Positions 61,047 through 64,000 of a stretch of DNA of 64,000 bases are shown here, piece by piece; the stretch's first letter is position 1, and every line of letters starts with the position of its first letter. The notes under the pieces are model-generated. The model was not told the DNA's origin. It did not search any database and worked only from the letters and a program-made list of their open reading frames with translations. The position numbers and the translations under genes were made by a program. The DNA comes from Martinezella rhizogenes (lineage in GTDB: Bacteria > Pseudomonadota > Alphaproteobacteria > Rhizobiales > Rhizobiaceae), in assembly GCF_000799715.1 (NCBI RefSeq), contig NZ_JUHG01000019.1:62001-126000 (forward strand), written 5' to 3'.

Positions 61047-64000
61047 ATGTTCAAGAAGGTTCTCATCGCAAACCGGGGCGAAATCGCCGTCCGGATTATC
61101 AAGACATTGCAGCGCATGGGCATCGCCTCCGTTGCCGTCTATTCCGATGCCGACCGCTTTTCCAAGGCGGTGCTGATGGCGGACGAGACGGTAAGGCTCG
61201 GCCCGGCGCCCGCCTCCGAAAGCTACCTCAACGTCGATGCCGTCATCGCTGCCTGCAAGGTGACCGGCGCCGAGGCCGTGCATCCGGGCTACGGCTTCCT
61301 TTCGGAAAACATCGGCTTCGCCGAGCGGCTGGCCCAAGAGGGCATCGCCTTCATCGGCCCGACGCCCGACAACATCGCCGCTTTCGGGCTCAAGCACACG
61401 GCCCGCGAACTGGCACGCGAAAGCGGCGTGCCGCTGCTGCCCGGCAGTGGACTGCTGGAGACGAGCGACGCCGCACTCACGGCCGCTGCCGACATCGGCT
61501 ATCCGGTGATGCTGAAATCGACGGCCGGTGGCGGTGGCATCGGCATGCAGCTCTGCGACACCCCCGAAAGCCTGACGGCGGTCTTCGAGAGCGTGCAGCG
61601 TACCGCCCGCGCGAGCTTCGGCGATGCGCGCGTCTATCTCGAACGCTTCGTCGCTAAGGCCCGCCATGTCGAAGTGCAGATCTTCGGCGATGGCAAAGGC
61701 CGGGTGATCGCGCTTGGCGAACGCGACTGCTCGTTGCAGCGCCGGAACCAGAAGGTGATTGAGGAGACCCCGGCGCCGGGATTGTCGGACGCGGTTCGGG
61801 CCAGCCTGCATGCGGCAGCCGTCGCTCTCGGTATCTCAGCCCACTACCAGTCGGCGGGAACGGTCGAATTCATCTACGATCCGGCACGCGAGGAGTTCTA
61901 CTTCCTCGAGGTCAACACCCGTCTGCAGGTCGAACATCCGGTGACCGAAGCCGTCTTCGGCATCGATCTGGTCGAATGGATGATCCGCCAGGCCGCCGGC
62001 GAAGACGTGCTCACCGGCAAGGAGACTCTCGTTCCCAAGGGTGCCGCCATCGAGGCGCGCATCTATGCCGAGATGCCGCATGCGGGGTTCAGGCCGAGCG
62101 CCGGACTGCTGACCGAGGTCGTCTTTCCGGAAAACGTGCGTGTCGACGGCTGGATCGAGACGGGCACGGAGGTCAGCCCTTATTACGACCCGATGCTCGC
62201 CAAGCTGATCGTCAAGGCCGAGGATCGCGCCAGTGCGATCGAGGCGCTCGGCAAAGCGCTCGAAGGCAGCGCGATTTCCGGGATCGAGACCAATCTCGAT
62301 TATCTGAAGGCGATCGCGGCATCGGATCTGCTGGCGAGCGGCAATGTGGCGACGACGGCGCTCAAGGATCTCATCTTTGTGCCCGATGTCGTCGAGGTGA
62401 TCGCGCCGGGCGCTCAGTCGAGCCTGCAGGAATTGCCGGGGCGACTGGGCCTCTGGCATGTCGGGGTGCCGCCAAGCGGTCCGATGGACGAGCGATCTTT
62501 CCGCCACGCCAACCGGCTGGTCGGAAATGCCGACGAGACGGCGGCGCTCGAACTCACCGTCTCCGGCCCGATGCTGAAATTCTTCTCGGATGTGACGGTC
62601 GCACTTTCCGGCGCAAACATGCCGATGACGCTCGACGGTACGCCGGTTCAGCACGACACGGCAATCCTCGTCAAGGCGGGCCAGACGCTTGCAATCGCGG
62701 CGATCGCCGGCGCCGGCCAGCGCGCCTATCTCGCCGTCGCCGGCGGATTTTCTGCACCGGAGGTGCTTGGCTCGCGCGCAACCTTCGGCCTGGGGCAATT
62801 CGGCGGCCATGCGACGGGCACCGTTCGCGCCGGACATGTGCTGCGGCTTGCTCGCGCACCGCAGCCGATATCAAAGCCGGCTAATGAACCCGCTCAGCTC
62901 ACGCGCGGCTGGGAAGTCGGCGTACTCTATGGTCCGCATGGCGCTCCCGATTTCTTTCTTGAGGAAGATATCGAAACGCTGTTTGCGACCGAGTACGAGG
63001 TTCATTTCAACAGCGCCCGCACCGGCGTACGCCTGATCGGCCCCGCGCCGAAATGGGCGCGCACCGATGGCGGCGAGGCGGGGCTTCATCCTTCCAACCT
63101 GCACGACAATGCCTATGCGGTCGGCGCAATCGACTTTACCGGCGACATGCCGATCATTCTCGGTCCCGACGGCCCGAGCCTCGGCGGCTTCGTCTGCCCG
63201 GCGGTGATTGCGCGCGACGAACAGTGGAAGATGGGCCAGTTCAAACCGGGTGACAAGATCCGCTTCCATGCGGTGAAACGCGCCGAGGACCCGATCGCCG
63301 GGCCGGTGGTCAAGCGCATCGGCGTTGACGCCGGTGCCGCGATCATCGCAAGCAGCGAGACGGGGCCGGTCCCCGTGGTCTATCGCCGCCAGGGCGACGA
63401 TAATCTGCTGGTCGAATACGGCCCGATGCAGCTCGACATCGCTCTCCGTCTGCGCGTGCATCTCCTGATGCAGGCGATCAAGGACGCGAAGCTTCCGGGG
63501 TTGGTCGATCTTACGCCCGGCATACGGTCGCTGCAGATCCACTATGACGGAACCGGTCTTACCCGCACGCGCCTTCTCGGCCTTTTGAGCGAGATCGAGG
63601 CTTCCCTGCCGCCGGCGCAGGCGGTGAAGGTCCCGAGCCGGATCGTGCATCTGCCGCTTTCCTGGAATGATCCAGACGCCGAGCTTGCAATGCGCAAATA
63701 TCAGGAGCTCGTCCGCCCCAATGCGCCCTGGTGCCCGTCGAATATAGAGTTCATCCGCCGCATCAACGGACTTGCCGACGAACAGGCGGTGCGCAACGTT
63801 GTCTTCGACGCCAGCTATCTCGTCCTTGGGCTAGGCGACGTCTATCTCGGCGCGCCGGTCGCCACACCGATGGATCCCCGACATCGGCTGGTGACGACGA
63901 AGTACAATCCGGCCCGGACATGGACGCCGGAAAACGCCGTCGGCATCGGCGGCGCCTATATGTGCATCTACGGCATGGAAGGCCCCGGCGGCTACCAGCT
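61047..64000 (+). CDS. Biotin-dependent urea/guanidine carboxylase, 3' end outside window
   Basis: The frame runs from ATG 61047 (one base after the DUF1989 stop) to the window edge, 984 codons without a stop. The biotin carboxylase domain comes first ([48 protein letters not shown]; about 1-445). The urea carboxylase-type carboxyltransferase region follows ([17 protein letters not shown] and [20 protein letters not shown]; about 465 onward). The biotin-carrier domain must lie beyond the edge. At residue 696 the motif is GAIDFTGD; urea carboxylases, as I recall, have Asn where this has Asp, and Asp marks guanidine preference. With the riboswitch and DUF1989 pair, guanidine carboxylase is the better call. 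An allophanate hydrolase gene would be expected next. Confidence 0.92.

Noticed and set aside
1..64000. tRNA, rRNA, prophage or integrated element borders
   Set aside because: Reading the intergenic regions showed no tRNA cloverleaf, integrase or attachment-site duplication.

Overview
The window looks like chromosome or large-replicon DNA of an alphaproteobacterium of the order Rhizobiales, most likely Rhizobiaceae. The basis is a RopA-type porin, DUF992 and DUF4167 proteins, a Tim44-like protein, many FixJ/LysR/AraC/Lrp regulators next to catabolic operons, rhizobial-style sugar ABC operons, and a TGA-N9-TCA iron box. I saw no tRNA, rRNA, CRISPR array, intact insertion sequence or prophage. 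The DNA is mostly GC-rich; the main AT-rich stretch lies upstream of the porin gene.

Layout. 1-6.6 kb: a cut-off small gene, then a histidine kinase with a FixJ-type regulator and a single receiver protein, divergent from a Tat-exported oxalate decarboxylase and a formate/nitrite-type channel (an oxalate-to-formate module). 6.6-7.7 kb: major porin. 8.3-19.7 kb, one strand: UDP-galactopyranose mutase, a TPR/GT41 (O-GlcNAc-transferase-like) glycosyltransferase and a 2,631-residue protein made almost entirely of Ser/Thr-rich eight-residue repeats. 19.9-22.1 kb: membrane M48 metallopeptidase. 22.3-31.6 kb: galactoside operon (binding protein, two permeases, GH36 alpha-galactosidase, ATPase, GH42 beta-galactosidase) with a divergent MelR-like regulator.

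31.6-49.8 kb: a small conserved protein, an MFS transporter with LysR regulator, a stand-alone FtsI-like penicillin-binding protein, a siderophore uptake unit (AraC regulator, TonB receptor behind a RirA-type box, siderophore-interacting reductase), a Tim44-like protein, a deoxyribosyltransferase-like protein, an M20 amidohydrolase, an adenylate cyclase, a DUF992 protein, a Phd/VapC toxin-antitoxin pair, and an aminotransferase divergent from an XRE-cupin regulator. 49.8-54.7 kb: ethanolamine ammonia-lyase EutBC, then an Lrp regulator divergent from ornithine cyclodeaminase, and a class II aldolase-like protein. 55.1-56.4 kb: mini-DUF4167 protein plus fatty acid desaturase.

56.6 kb to the end: a guanidine-I (ykkC) riboswitch heads an operon of ABC transporter (binding protein, permease, ATPase), two DUF1989 proteins and a biotin-dependent carboxylase cut by the window edge. 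Together this reads as guanidine uptake, carboxylation and deimination to allophanate.

The two most interesting items are the giant octad-repeat protein with its neighbouring GT41 enzyme, a candidate for an undescribed glycosylated surface or secreted protein system, and the riboswitch-controlled guanidine operon, whose expression platform and carboxylase active-site residue can be read in the sequence.
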